Assembly: GCA_034769895.1 (NCBI GenBank)
Contig: CM068374.1
Location: forward strand, 355,866,302-355,930,301
DNA length: 64,000 nucleotides
DNA from: Magicicada septendecula
Taxonomy: Eukaryota; Arthropoda; Insecta; Hemiptera; Cicadidae
Reading direction: 5' to 3'
Shown: piece after piece, positions 22,492 to 33,737 of the stretch
Layout of the letters: every line of letters starts with the position of its first letter
Position numbering within the stretch: position 1 is the first letter of the stretch
Made by a program: the position numbers and the translations under genes
Notes under the pieces: generated by a model
What the model was told of the DNA's origin: nothing
The model's database searches: none
Seen by the model: the letters and a program-made list of their open reading frames with translations, nothing else

Positions 22492-24325
22492 TATAAAGAG
22501 ATTCTAAGTATGGTTCTTATGCCACACATTGGTTGTGTCAAATGTCACTTACGGTTCTACGTTAAGGTGCCAATTATAACTACTCGTGAAGTGCGCGTAA
22601 TTTTTGAATGTTGACTAAATAATTTATTCAAAACAGTATTATATATAATCGGTAATTACATTGATTTATTGTGTCACAAATTATATTTAGATATATTTAT
22701 TACTGAATACTTCCACTCATTTTTGTATTATTGATTAATTTGCTTGGGCGCCAGAGCAGAGTATCTCAGGATTGTTATGAAATAATATCACTTCATTCAG
22801 ATACTAAGATTTATATTGTTATCTTCTTATTACATAATACATCTGAGAATTAATCATTAATATCATCTTTCAAATGTATACTCATTAATATTCTTTATAA
22901 CTAATAACAAAATTATTAATATCTCTAGCTTACAGATTCTTCAAAATCATATTAATCAAAAGTATTAATCAAATGAGCAATCAGTAGATTCAAATTTACT
23001 CCCTTAACACATTTAAATCTTCAATATTAATCAAAACATGTATGTATCATAAATTCTTAACTACTATGAACTTCTATGATCTTCAGTAGATTCAATTATT
23101 CAACTTCGTTACCATTTCTGTAATTATTATAATTTGTTTCCTTACTTTAATATACAATAACTCTCCTAACGTGTCATATAGCATAAATTGTAATAGTTAG
23201 TATCTGAACTCGTGGGTCTTTTGAGAATGAGATGAGTTATTTTTTAGATGCAAATTCTGCATTAATTTATTGAGTTGTGAATCATAAATGATATACTGTT
23301 ACTTGTTGCTGGATTCCAAGTAATGATGAACTGTAATCCTGTGTTGAACATCGCACTACACTTTGCACTAATCACGCTTGATTAAACCTTCTTTATTTAC
23401 TTCACTCGGTCGCGTTAGTACTAAACGTCACGCACATATAAATATTCCTAATAGGGATAAAAGTATATCTTGAGGTAAATTTAGTTATAAATATTAAAGT
23501 AACATATAAATAAGTATACTTCTTGCTGCAATCTATGCGCAGAAGTACCAGAAGTATCTTCTGGTCCGTACGTACTATCGCGCACACATATAAAATAAAC
23601 TTCTTGATGACTGTAATTCTCTCTCAACTATTTAACCTAGTTAATCTATTTATTTGAACTTAGAATTATAGTATTGAAATGCTCACATCGAGTAACGCAG
23701 GTTTCCCATGTTTGCGTGAAAATTAAACTTAGACTTCCCCTTTTTTGTTTGCTTCACTTTTTTTTTTTTTTTTAGTTTTCCGAGCCCTTCCCTCACTACA
23801 GCTCTTGTTGATCATACTTCCATTGGCCTGAATTTGAAATATTTGCCGGTAAATTCGAATGTACCCATTCCGGTGCTGTATCTTTTTCGCGCTCACTACC
23901 AACGCTATCCTTGATTGGTTGCCAGAGAGCGGGCGATAAACTTACGCGGACGTTCGTTACACTCCTAAAAAGTGACGCTACTTTCTAAAATAGTCATAAT
24001 TATTGGTGTGTCATATATTGTCTGTTGAAGGACACAGTACCATTAACCTAACGGTACATGGGCGTTTTTTGCTGTATTTACTCTACAAAACATTTTATGC
24101 TTTAATGACATGTAAGGGTGTTTTGGGTCTATTGTAACTTATTTTGTCGGCGCCTGACTGTCGCATAGTCGAGCCTTTTTTGATTCAAATTTTCATTTAT
24201 ATATTACTTACATCTATGTACATTACAATGCTTTATATTATTATAGTTACCATTAATAGTTGATTTATTATTATATGTGTTTATATACATATTAAATTAA
24301 TACACAGGTTCACAGTAACATTTCA
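22492..24325 (-). repeat. 5' LTR of the gypsy element
   Basis: This 1834-bp partner of 10861-12627 is followed by the ACGT duplication at 24326-24329. It is longer than the other LTR mainly because of a 57-bp insertion at 23445-23501. It differs from its partner by many point changes and small indels. Confidence 0.9.
23434..23512. repeat. 57-bp insertion flanked by 11-bp direct repeats
   Basis: ACATATAAATA occurs at 23434-23444 and 23502-23512, with 57 bp between. The other LTR has one copy and no insert. This could be a tiny mobile fragment with an 11-bp TSD or a filler at a repaired break. Confidence 0.75.
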
Positions 24326-24329
24326 ACGT

Positions 24330-26171
24330 GTAGTGAAAATTCATGTGTAATAGTTCAATGGTTCACATAATGTACAAGAAATTGTGTGTTATACATAAAT
24401 ACCAGAGGCGGGGCTTTGAGGGTAAAGAAATTAAGTAGTTTTCAAAGAAACTGTTAAAAATTCAATCCATGTAGCACACAGACTTACTGGAAACAAAATA
24501 AAGATGGTACAGATACACAGATGGTAGCATAACAAAAAAATCGGTATGTAGAACCATACATGACTTTCATGTTCTAAGATTTATATTTAAAATCATTTAC
24601 TTGAATTTGGTTCGATAATTTCTAAAAAAATATCCCCCATTACAAGATGGGGGATCTTTGTAAATCGAGTTTTATGTTTGACAAATTGAAGTGAAATATT
24701 TCCATAGAACTACTTCTTTGTTGCCGATAAAGTAGTACACGTATAAATAATCGGTATGGGGAACCATACATGACTTCCATGTTCTAAGATTTATTTTACA
24801 AATTTTAAAAAATAAATTAAAAAATTTGACAAGTTTGACAAATTGAAATGAAATATTTCTATAGAAACTACTTCGTTGTTGCCGATAACGTAGTACACAT
24901 ATAAAAACTTACACCCTCCCCATTCAACTATCATTTTCATTTATAGAAAATTACCCCTCGCTCTCTTCAACTACCCTTTTCATTTATAAACATTTCATCT
25001 ACCTTTCTACAGTGGATTATTATGACCTTCTTTTCAGGATACTTATCAAAATTAAGTATGTCACTCCTGTTGAAACATAAAACATTACAGGTAAACTACC
25101 CCTTCTCCTTAACCGATCTTCATCAAAATCAATAGGCATTGCGTCCTCTACAACACATGCACATATGTAAAAAGTTATTTGATTCTGTTTGAATTTGCGG
25201 CAGTTATCGTTCGCCTTAGAAAAATTCTACACACAGACACTTTTCGGAAATGACTTTTCTTCACGTTTTGAGGGTAGTACAATCAGAATCGGCCCTTATT
25301 TCGAACACAATTTTTTGTTTTTGCAGTTACCATCCTTCCATTTTCTTACAGAACATGGAAGTAAAAAATGGGTACTGTGTATTGATATCCTATAATGCAG
25401 GAAGCGTTTTCATTTTATCTTTAAATTTCATATCATGTTGGTCTCAAGCCCAATATTGGGCGATCATAATACTATTAAGTCATGTTGGGTATACCTTTAA
25501 TACTATTAAGTCGTGGTACACAGTTACTCATACATTCCTTACAAACTGGCCACTTTCAGTGTGTATTTCCCTGGCACTGTATTTTTTTTTGCGTTTACAT
25601 ATTTTTATTCATGTTTAAAATCTGTCTTTATTTCATTATGTTACTAACACTTACATTAAGTGTAGTTGCATTTATGCATCTTTGTTTTATAATATCTTTT
25701 GATTGCCCTGAAAGATTTTTTTCATCCACCGAAAAACTGGACCAGTAAGAATTGAAAATTACTGCAGATTTTGAGAAGTAACAGTTATAGATAATGATTG
25801 AAGTGTGTTTCTTTTGAGTGGAATGTCATAACAGCTTTTACTCAATAATGTTAATTGTTATTCCATTGTAAGTAACTTGTTAAGTTTCCTGCAGGTCTCC
25901 CATATAATATTTTCAAATAAATATGTTAAAAGTAGGTTTACTTTCACCTGACGCATGTTTCACAGAAATTATTCTGTATCTTCAGAGATTTGTTTGAATT
26001 GTAATTGAATGTTTCGCTTACAATATAGTTAACGAATAATCGATTTTACTTCAATTCTATTTTCAATTGTTGTAATGTTTATATAGTAAGGTATTTATTA
26101 TATATTTAATGTTTTATTTTATTATTTAAAAATTATTAAATATTAATTTATTATTTCTAAAAAAATATTAA
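24330..26171. other. non-coding spacer
   Basis: Continues the flank interrupted by the gypsy element. It contains a tandem duplication (24541-24905) and, near 24910-25000, two similar 'ttcaacta.c.ttttcatttata' segments. Three overlapping plus-strand frames between 25189 and 25748 are rich in hydrophobic residues but share no recognisable motif, so I do not call them. The final part before 26172 is almost pure A/T and may include the 5' UTR of the LINE. Confidence 0.5.
24541..24905 (+). repeat. tandem duplication, period about 210 bp, second copy shortened
   Basis: Unit 1 (24541-24750) and unit 2 (24751-24905) both start TCGGTATG, continue GAACCATACATGACTT and end with a 'gttgccgata..gtagtacac.tataaa' segment. 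Unit 2 lacks roughly 55 bp from its middle. Point differences show it is not fresh. Confidence 0.88.
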
Positions 26172-27621
26172 ATGTTAATGGTGGACGACGTGGAACTGCC
26201 CGATAAATGTAGTAGTAAAACTTTTAAATGTCATCCGAAAATAAAAACGAATTTTGTCGTGTGTATTATCTGTGAGGAGGTGTATCATATTAGTGATTTT
26301 AATTGTTTAAAGAGTGTAAGGTACCTGAGTGATATTCTTGTTATATGTAATGTGCATCAAAATCTAACCTCAAATCAAGATGAGACCACTCTTAGTGATG
26401 AAGCGAGACAAATTATTGGAGAAATTAAGTTAAATGAAAGTGAAAGAGTGCAAGAAAAACTGTATAATGAAGTTGAAAAAACAATATCATTGAATAGGTG
26501 AGATTACCATGATAATACCATGTTGAACGAGGTGGATCCTGACATGCGATCTATTATTACTCAGAATATATTATTAAAACAACTTAGTGAAGAAATCAGA
26601 ACCAAAAATACATTACTAGAGAATACTATTGAATTAATGAAAAATAATAAACCGATCATGTATTCAGAAATAAATAAAAGTAATAATAAAATTAAAAAAC
26701 AAGTGAAAGTTCCTGACATTAAAATATCTAATAAAACTGAAAATATATAGATGCTGAATCTGCCTTCAAAAAAGTAACGGAAGTGTTGCAAAATGATATA
26801 GTAATTCCTTTTAAAAAAGTAATTAATACAAAAAAAGTGGTATAATTGTTAAGTGCGTAAATAGTGATGATGTAACGAGAACAAGTGACACTCTACAATC
26901 AAAACTTGGTGAAAACTTCTAGGTTAAGTTGCAACAACAGAACAAGCCTAAACTAAAGATTTTTGGAATTTCAACCGAATTGAATAAAGATGAAGTAGAA
27001 AATGATATAAACGAAAGAAATTTTTATAAATTTGAAGATAAATGCAAAATATTGCACATTTTCAATTGTGCCAACAATACTCAAGGCATAATAATCGAAG
27101 TCTCCATGAATGTTTATGAACATATAATTAATAATCAGTACAAGATTTGCGTTGGATATCAATGCTGCAAGGCTTATGATGATTTAAACGTGAATCTGTG
27201 CTTTAACTGTGCTGGTTTCAATCATAATGGTAAAAAGTGTAATAACATGCCGAAGTGTATATTTTGTGCGGGTAACCACGTTGCAAAAAATTGCAGTGAT
27301 GGTAGACAGTATAGATGCGTCTACTGTACATATGCAAATGAGAAGTATGGAACGGAATATAAAACTGATCATATGGCTTGTGACTCACAAGCATGTGAAA
27401 TACTAAAAAAGAAATTAAAAATATCTATTGGAAATACTGACTACCCTATTAAGCCTATTATACCTAAATATATTGGACCGGTCAATCCATCTATTATTAA
27501 GAATTTACAAAGACAGAGTGATTCCATACAAACTGAGGATAATAATCGACAATCACCTATCACACAACCAAGGACTAAAATCATAACAAGACTAGCAGCT
27601 AGGCGGGGTACAATTTCTTAA
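26172..27621 (+). pseudogene. LINE ORF1, zinc-finger and zinc-knuckle nucleic-acid-binding protein
   Basis: Starts at ATG 26172. The first 109 codons hold a Cys/His set (K-C-H, C-I-I-C, H, C, then C-N-V-H) arranged like a PHD/treble-clef finger. An in-frame TGA at 26499-26501 is followed by 77 codons in the same frame, rich in charged residues. Between 26750 and 26929 the frame changes at least once more. The last segment (to 27621) has an RRM-like or gag-like stretch and then knuckles: C91-x2-C94-x4-H99-x4-C104, C110-x2-C113-x3-H117-x4-C122, and a third starting C130-x2-C133 (numbering from 26929). ORF1 proteins of this group bind LINE RNA in the particle. It ends 5 bp before the ORF2 ATG. 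Confidence 0.83.
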
Positions 27622-27626
27622 CATAA

Positions 27627-27795
27627 ATGGATCAAAATATTGAATTTATAAATAGTATACAAAAAGATACAATAAGAAAAGAAAAAATTTGTAATAATCT
27701 CAGTGATCTCAGTAAGTATTTTCACATTAATAAAGACCTAATTATGTACGTAAACATTAGAAGTTTGAATGCGAATCATACCAAATTACATGTAT
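27627..27795 (+). pseudogene. LINE ORF2, N-terminal fragment before the insertion
   Basis: ATG at 27627, five bases after the ORF1 stop. The fragment ends with N-I-R-S-L-N-A-N, the first conserved motif of APE-type LINE endonucleases (catalytic Asn), and is cut by the insertion at 27796. Removing the insertion and one GTAT restores frame with the sequence starting at 30732. Confidence 0.85.
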
Positions 27796-30727
27796 TGTAA
27801 TTAAAGTTGTCTTGATTATTCATCTCTTCTTTCACAGCACTACACTTAACTAAAAGGTCTTTTAGTTAAGTAATTGTAATTAAACGTGATCCCTCGTTGT
27901 TAATCTTGTATGCGTCTATTTGTAAAATAACTTTTATCGGGGTGTGTACTTTAATTATATTTAGTATTTAAAATTAAAGGTATAAATCGATTATAATGAA
28001 TAATAAATTACAATTTTAAAAAGAATTTCTTTTTAAAATATGTGCAGTAATAATCTTTAGTAATAAATGATAATTGTTGTTTACTTCATAAAGTTTGATA
28101 ATTATAGTGAATAATAAGTTAATCGCTGGTCGGTGGATGAATGTAGCCGTAGCGTCGATCTTGCAGCGGAACTCCTCTTCTCGGTTAAGTGTCGTCAGTA
28201 TACATAACGTTAAGTCTCGTCTGGCCAAACAATTTATAATAATATACACTTTCACGTACCTGTTCGTGGTACTAGAAGTTCTGAAGTTCACTTACCAACA
28301 ATATAAGCTGCCAAGATGCGCTGAATACCAGCTTGCTTTATCAACAAGGTTATAACACTCCTTGTTTACGATAAGGGCGCCACATGGGTTTATTTTAGGA
28401 AAATTCCCATGAAAAACCAATTACTAAAAGTTAAAATTGATAAGTTCACTTTAAATTTTGTTTAAATGCTTTATGTTTCACTACAATTAAAATCGAATAT
28501 AATAGAATCTCTACTCTGAGTAATCTCCCTGTACTCAACGTTAATTATCAATTAACTATATGAAATAATTATGATCCAGGTTTATGCTGAATAAAATCTG
28601 GGTTTTTTTACCCTTTGAAAATAAAAACAACAATTAAAATACAATTGGTACATTAATATGACTCTGAAGTTACTTGGTCCGTTTACAATACGGTCTAGCT
28701 CAGTTAGAACAATAAACTCTTATACCTATTAACAATTTGACTTTTTAATTATATAATATATATATCTCACGGGTAGGCTCTTTGAAATACAAAAACGAAC
28801 TATACTATGCCTTGACAGACGTTGATAATAATTATTAATAATTTAGCCTTTGTTTAAAATTTGTAACTATTTTCCAGGTAAGCATTTGTTACGCTGACTT
28901 ATTAACTAACATATATTTTAATACTTAGAACTAATACAAAATCTTACATTGGATTAACAAATCCGCTAAGTAAATTGAAACTGTGTATACGATTGAAAGT
29001 TTAAGTGTTCTTGCGTCAGTACGGTTTTGTGGTAAATAATGATCAGTGCAAGCAGATAAATAAAATGAATTGTCACAGTGTTACCTTTTTTTTATTTTAA
29101 TCAAATAGATTAAAATTTATTAAAAACACTCCAGTGATCGGATTATAATGACCACTGGTTATTTACACTTCACACGAACTCTGAACGGAGAGTTGGCCCT
29201 CTTCTGACAAAATCTGGGCTATGTTAAATACTGATTAAAAAACTCTCTCTCTCTCGGTCTCAAATCACGCACAAATTAAAATATCACTTTACTTTCGAAG
29301 CACTTCCTTGTAGTAAATTGCAGTATCGTTGAATGTCTTGAAGAAAATTTTAAACGGTTTACTATTGTTGTGCTAATTTCAGTTATTAAAAAATATTGCG
29401 AGGACGAGCGACAACTGTCTCGCTCGATGTGATGACAAAAAGTGTGTCGAATTCTCTCTGTTTTTGATTATATACCCCCTCGCTTCATAGGGCTTAGGCG
29501 GTAAGATCGTTCACTAATCTCTCTTCTGATTGGTTCTGATAACCGTTACAAAATAACGTATTGTTTTTTAACCGCCGTCCAGCGAATGTCGTTGACGATT
29601 GTCATTGTTGTTGGTTTTACCCAACCAATTTCTCACTTTTTAACAATAAATGATGCTATCGCGCACTACGCACTTATTATAGTTTCGATCGCAAGGTTAT
29701 TACCATCAAATTAAAGTTTAGTTTATTGGCTTCAATTTGATGTGGCTTAACATAGGTTTTAACCTCGTTTGCTTTGACAATGCTCATAAAGAATGTTTAG
29801 AAACATGGTTTCTCACTGTCGTCTGCTAGCGATGCCTAATGCGAGCATTCCCTATCTTTTGACATTTAGTGTTTTACATTGCGTTTTCGTTATAACGTCT
29901 TTGTTTGAACACTAACACATCTGTGATTATACTTAATAGCTATTTATGATTGTACAATATTAAATCTTAACATAATTAAGGCGATACATTATTATCGAAA
30001 ATCCTTATTTCTAATTACATTTCGTTTGGCCTACTCAATTTAACGTTATTAATTAACAATTGAGTGGTGGTATTTCCCATTATCTTTAGTTATATTGATT
30101 GTTCAGTAAATCTTATGTTCACTAGGAGTCCTTTTTCCTCATTAATTTACTGACAAACGTTTGTTTAGACATGGTCTCGGCATGTTTTTTAGCATACGTT
30201 TATGCTTTAATAATTGTTACTATTTACATTTTATATAATAAGGAAGTTACTCATCCATATAAGGTTTCCTTTTATAACTACTCTTACTCCACTAATATTA
30301 CATCTGGGTTTGTAATGCTAGTTTTAATTTACATTGTGGCCATAGCTAATCTAGTCATAGGCTTTGTCATTTACTGGTCATGGTTCATTTATTTTCAGCC
30401 AAAATGCTGTTACTGATATTACATTATTCTCGTCATTATTTAATTGGTTTATCTGACACATGACATTACATTCATGTCATTGACTGGCTTGTTTGACAGC
30501 TTATAGTGAACTTGGCATGTCCATTAGTTAGAGTCAGTCACAGTATTTGTTGTAGTGTCCTGCAGTGTATTCCTCACTGCTTCATGGGATCCTTCTACTT
30601 CTTTCTTCTTTGTTGGTCCTTCTCTTCTTTGCTACTTTCATCATAAATTATTCACTTTTATTATTTCAGTGTATTTAATTACCCTTCTGGTGAATGTCTA
30701 GGTTATGTAACATTTTGTTGTGTTACA
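27796..30727. mobile_element. 2.9-kb non-coding LTR-like insertion in the LINE endonuclease, TSD GTAT
   Basis: The insert starts TGTAATTAAAG and ends GTGTTACA, flanked by GTAT at 27792-27795 and 30728-30731. Excising it rejoins the endonuclease frame at L-H-V-L-I-E-N. TG..CA ends and a 4-bp TSD indicate integration by a gypsy-type integrase. No second internal repeat, PBS/PPT pair or coding frame was found, so it is most likely a long solo LTR. Its left edge motif TGTAATTAAA recurs 79 bp inside (27875) with a 28-bp palindrome between. A TGGCGCCC sequence lies at about 28379-28372 on the minus strand, far from either end. Confidence 0.82.
27844..27871. repeat. perfect 13-bp inverted repeat with 2-bp loop
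   Basis: ACTTAACTAAAAG, GT, CTTTTAGTTAAGT. It lies between the two copies of the LTR edge motif (27796 and 27875). Its role is unknown. Confidence 0.95.
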
Positions 30728-30731
30728 GTAT

Positions 30732-31549
30732 TAATTGAGAACCTTGAGGTTAAACCTTGCTTGATTGTTTGTTCTGAAACTAGAATACTTGAATATTATA
30801 AATATTACCCATTATCGGGATATAAAATATTTTATAATAATAGTAAAATTAATAATTGTGATGGAGTGGTTATTTACATTAAAGATAATATAGCCGAAAG
30901 TACTGAAACTATTGAAGTTGGAAGACTGAGTATTCTTAATTCTACTATTAGAATTGAAAATAATATTAAACTTGTAATGTCAGCTTTATATAGATCTCAT
31001 GATTTACCTAAGCCTGAATTTATTATAGAATTAAAAAAATTTTTGGATATAACAAAAAAAATTAAGAATCATTTTATAATTGGTGATTTCAATATAGATA
31101 TAATGAAACTTGATAGTGATAGCCAGGAGTTTTTAAATAACTTTCTAGAATTGGGTTTTATGCCTGGTTTTCAATCAATAACCAGGCCATCGGATAATAA
31201 TATTGCAGAAGGTACTTGCATAGACAATATTTTTATAAAAACTAACTTGATTGAGACCGAAACTTTTAAGCTAGAAATCTTGTTCACAGATCATTATCCA
31301 TTATTTTTAACGATAAATAAAAAAAGACAAATGGACTCTAAAAATCCTTACTTCTCAATAAATTATACCAAGATGAAAAGTATAGCTACCAAAGAAAACT
31401 GGATTTCAATATTGTCAATGCAAGACCCTAATTTATCTATAGAATCATTGATAAGTATTATAAAAAATTGTACTGTTTTGTCTAAAAATTGTACAAAAAA
31501 CAATCAAAATCTTACCCTCGTAGTAATTGGATTACGAGAGAAATTTTAG
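30732..31549 (+). pseudogene. LINE ORF2, APE-type endonuclease
   Basis: Continues from 27795 after the insertion. Motifs, counted from 30761, are C-S-E-T-R (catalytic Glu at 6), G-D-F-N (108-111), C-I-D-N-I-F (D155, N156) and T-D-H-Y-P (D177, H178), in the order expected for an apurinic-type endonuclease that nicks target DNA for target-primed reverse transcription. All key residues are present. A frameshift near 31527-31549 leads into the next segment. Confidence 0.9.
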
Positions 31550-33418
31550 AATCTTTGATAAAAAAGAATTTTTGTATAAAAAATGGAAAATGTATCCTAA
31601 TAGTGAAATAATAAGAACCGAGTATAAAAATTATTTAAAAGTACATGATAAGATTATAAAAGACGCTAAATGTAAATATGATCGTGAACAAATAATAAGT
31701 AATATAGGTGACTCCAGAAGGCTATGGAGGGTTGTTAATAATAGACTTGGTAGAAACTTAAAGGAAGATGGTTATATAAATTACATCTATGACGAAAATA
31801 AGCACAAAATTTTTGAACCAAATAAAATATGTAATATATTGAACTCATATTTTTATAATATAGGTTTTGAACTCAGCAAAAAAATCCAACTGCCTGATAC
31901 AGAAATAAAGTTACCACATGTTAATCCTAAAACTATGTTTATTACCCCAACAACTATTAAAGAAATTGAAAATATTATTAAAAATATGAAACTTAAAAAA
32001 AATGGTGGTGTTGATAATATTAATACAAAAACAATTGTAATACTTGCAATTTCATTTCGGAACCCTTGGCTCATATAGTCAATTTATGTATTGAGAAAGC
32101 TATTTGGCCAGACGCTTTAAAAAGAGCTGTTATTAAACCAATTCACAAAGGTAAAGATAAGCATTCTACCTCAAATTACAGACCATTATCTTTGATATCT
32201 AATTTGGCAAAAATACTTGAAAAAATTATTCATCATAGAATTCTAAACTTCATTATAAAACATAAAATTATATCAAAGCAACAATATGGTTTTATGAAAA
32301 ATTTAGGTACTAAAGATGCACTTAATTACATAACCAATTTGATTTATGAAAAACTTGACAAAAGTACACCTATTGCTATTACTTTTCTGGATCTAGCCAA
32401 AGCTTTTGATACTGTAAATCATAAAATTTTACTAGATAAGCTATATAACTATGGCATTAGAGGTAAAGCACATGAGCTTATTTTGAGTTACTTACAAAAT
32501 AGAAAACAATGTGTTAAGTGTAACGATTACGTTAGTGATTATTTTGAAATAAATACAGGTGTTCCCCAAGGAACTGTACTGGGACCATTGTTGTTTATTC
32601 TATATGTAAATGACTTACTGACCAGCATGCATGGTGATTTAATTGTATCTTTTGCTGATGATACAGCTGTTATATCGACTGATAAAACTTGGAAGTTAGT
32701 GGAATTAAATATGATCAATTATTTAGATATGGTTTCTAAATGGCTTGCATTGAACCAACTATCTCTAAACTTGGACAAGACAGTTTTTATGACTTTTGGA
32801 AACTATTGTGATAGTGTTCCTTATGATATTAGTATTTCTATGAATGGTAAATTATTGAAACGGGTTGAAAGTTGTAAATATTTGGGGATTGTATTTGATT
32901 ATAGAATGATTTGGAATGAACATATTGAGTATATTTTAAATAAAACAAACTATTTTGTATTTATTTTTCATAAAATCTCCAAATATGTCCATACTGAGAC
33001 TCTTAGAATGCTTTACTATGCATTCTTTCAGAGCATAATTAGCTATGGAATTATTGCGTGGGGAGGAGCGTATGCAGGCAATTTAAAATTGATACAAGAG
33101 TTGCAAAATAAAATTTTGAAAATTGTTAACAGGAATCATTTCATACCTCACAACAATCCACTAAATGTAGAACAATTATTTTCCTTTGAGGCATTAAAGC
33201 TTCATTACAGTGATTTGAAAACTAAATTTATAAACTCTAATAGTATTACTAGAAATATAAGTGTTCCTATTCCTTTGAGATCTAAGACAGTTGGTGGTAG
33301 AAGCAGTTTTGTCAGAGCCATAAGATTGTTTAACGGCCTTCCAAATGATCTCAAAATATTAAGTCAAATTAGCTCTAGGAAAACCAAATTAAAGAAATGG
33401 ATTAAAGCCAATGTATAA
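31527..33418 (+). pseudogene. LINE ORF2, linker and reverse transcriptase
   Basis: The linker frame runs from 31527 to about 32078 (basic, with the F-L-Y-K-K-W-K motif common before LINE RTs). It shifts frame near 32066-32078 into the RT. RT motifs, numbered from 32066, are N-Y-R-P-L-S (37-42), F-L-D-L-A-K-A-F-D (first catalytic Asp near 109), G-V-P-Q-G-T-V-L-G-P (165-174) and F-A-D-D (196-199). Thumb-like and C-terminal regions run to the stop at 33418. The RT part is a single open 450-codon frame, so only two frameshifts separate it from the endonuclease. There is no RNase H and no obvious C-terminal zinc finger. Confidence 0.92.
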
Positions 33419-33535
33419 GAATGTTAAGTTAACATATTTAGTCTATATCTTTGAAATTGTGTGTGATAAATAATACCATATATAAAATAATTGTAATTAA
33501 TTACTATTATCATGGAAATTTGATTATATTAATAT
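33419..33535 (+). other. LINE 3' UTR or short spacer
   Basis: About 117 bp of AT-rich sequence lie between the ORF2 stop and the first LTR-edge module. There is no poly-A tail; the last four bases are ATAT, a candidate target duplication for the array. Confidence 0.5.
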
Positions 33536-33737
33536 TGTAACGTTGCTGTTAGAGTGTGTCTCTCCGATCCTTAATTAGTACTTTACTTAATGGAAACTTT
33601 GTTTTATTTGCCCCACGTTGTTAGCGTCAATTTTGTAACGTACTGGTTCTGAGTATGTACCTTCCGAGATGTTTTTGTATGCGGCCTATTGACTGCTCGT
33701 CTTATTTAATTAAGACGCACTGTTGTAAGCGCCAATT
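33536..33737 (-). repeat. two short LTR-edge/PBS modules (33536-33633 and 33634-33737)
   Basis: Each module begins TGTAACGT, continues with a sequence resembling the start of the array LTR (for example 'gagtgtgtctctccgatc' against 'gagcgtgtccctctgatc'), and ends AGCG(T/C)CAATT, the PBS side of a unit. The first contains, on the minus strand, a Lys1,2-like PBS (33629-33610, ending ACGTGGGGC). The second has a shorter PBS-like end (33734-33721). They differ clearly from each other. They then abut the first full LTR at 33738. They read as successive old LTR-PBS junctions compressed to about 100 bp each. Confidence 0.65.

Larger units (their letters stand above)
10861..24325 (-). mobile_element. 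decayed Ty3/gypsy retrotransposon with two nested insertions, TSD ACGT
   Basis: Direct repeats of about 1.8 kb (10861-12627 and 22492-24325) are flanked by ACGT at 10857-10860 and 24326-24329. On the minus strand the order is LTR, PBS, gag, protease, reverse transcriptase, RNase H, integrase, polypurine tract, LTR, which is the Ty3/gypsy gene order (integrase last). No env-like frame follows integrase. Gag has a frameshift, and integrase has several frameshifts and a stop. Separate LTR-like insertions sit in RT (18718-19922) and integrase (13880-16871), each with its own 4-bp TSD. Removing the two insertions leaves about 9.3 kb. The coding parts are still easy to recognise, so decay is moderate; the element cannot be active as it stands. 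Confidence 0.93.
26172..33535 (+). mobile_element. decayed CR1/Jockey-group LINE, split by an LTR insertion
   Basis: Two-ORF non-LTR retrotransposon on the plus strand. ORF1 has a zinc-finger N-terminus and three zinc knuckles; ORF2 has an APE-type endonuclease and a reverse transcriptase. ORF1 and ORF2 are both broken by stops and frameshifts. The endonuclease is split by a 2.9-kb LTR-like unit at 27796-30727. The RT motif set (N-Y-R-P-L-S, G-V-P-Q-G-T-V-L-G-P, F-A-D-D) and APE endonuclease fit the CR1/Jockey side of the LINE tree; the exact clade needs a phylogeny. The 3' boundary is set by the LTR edge at 33536. The 5' end is uncertain and may lie in the AT-rich stretch before 26172. Confidence 0.88.

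Noticed and set aside
25189..25748. Three overlapping plus-strand frames of 68-122 codons in the spacer before the LINE
   Set aside because: They overlap in different frames, lack motifs and contain local sequence repeats; no support for a gene.
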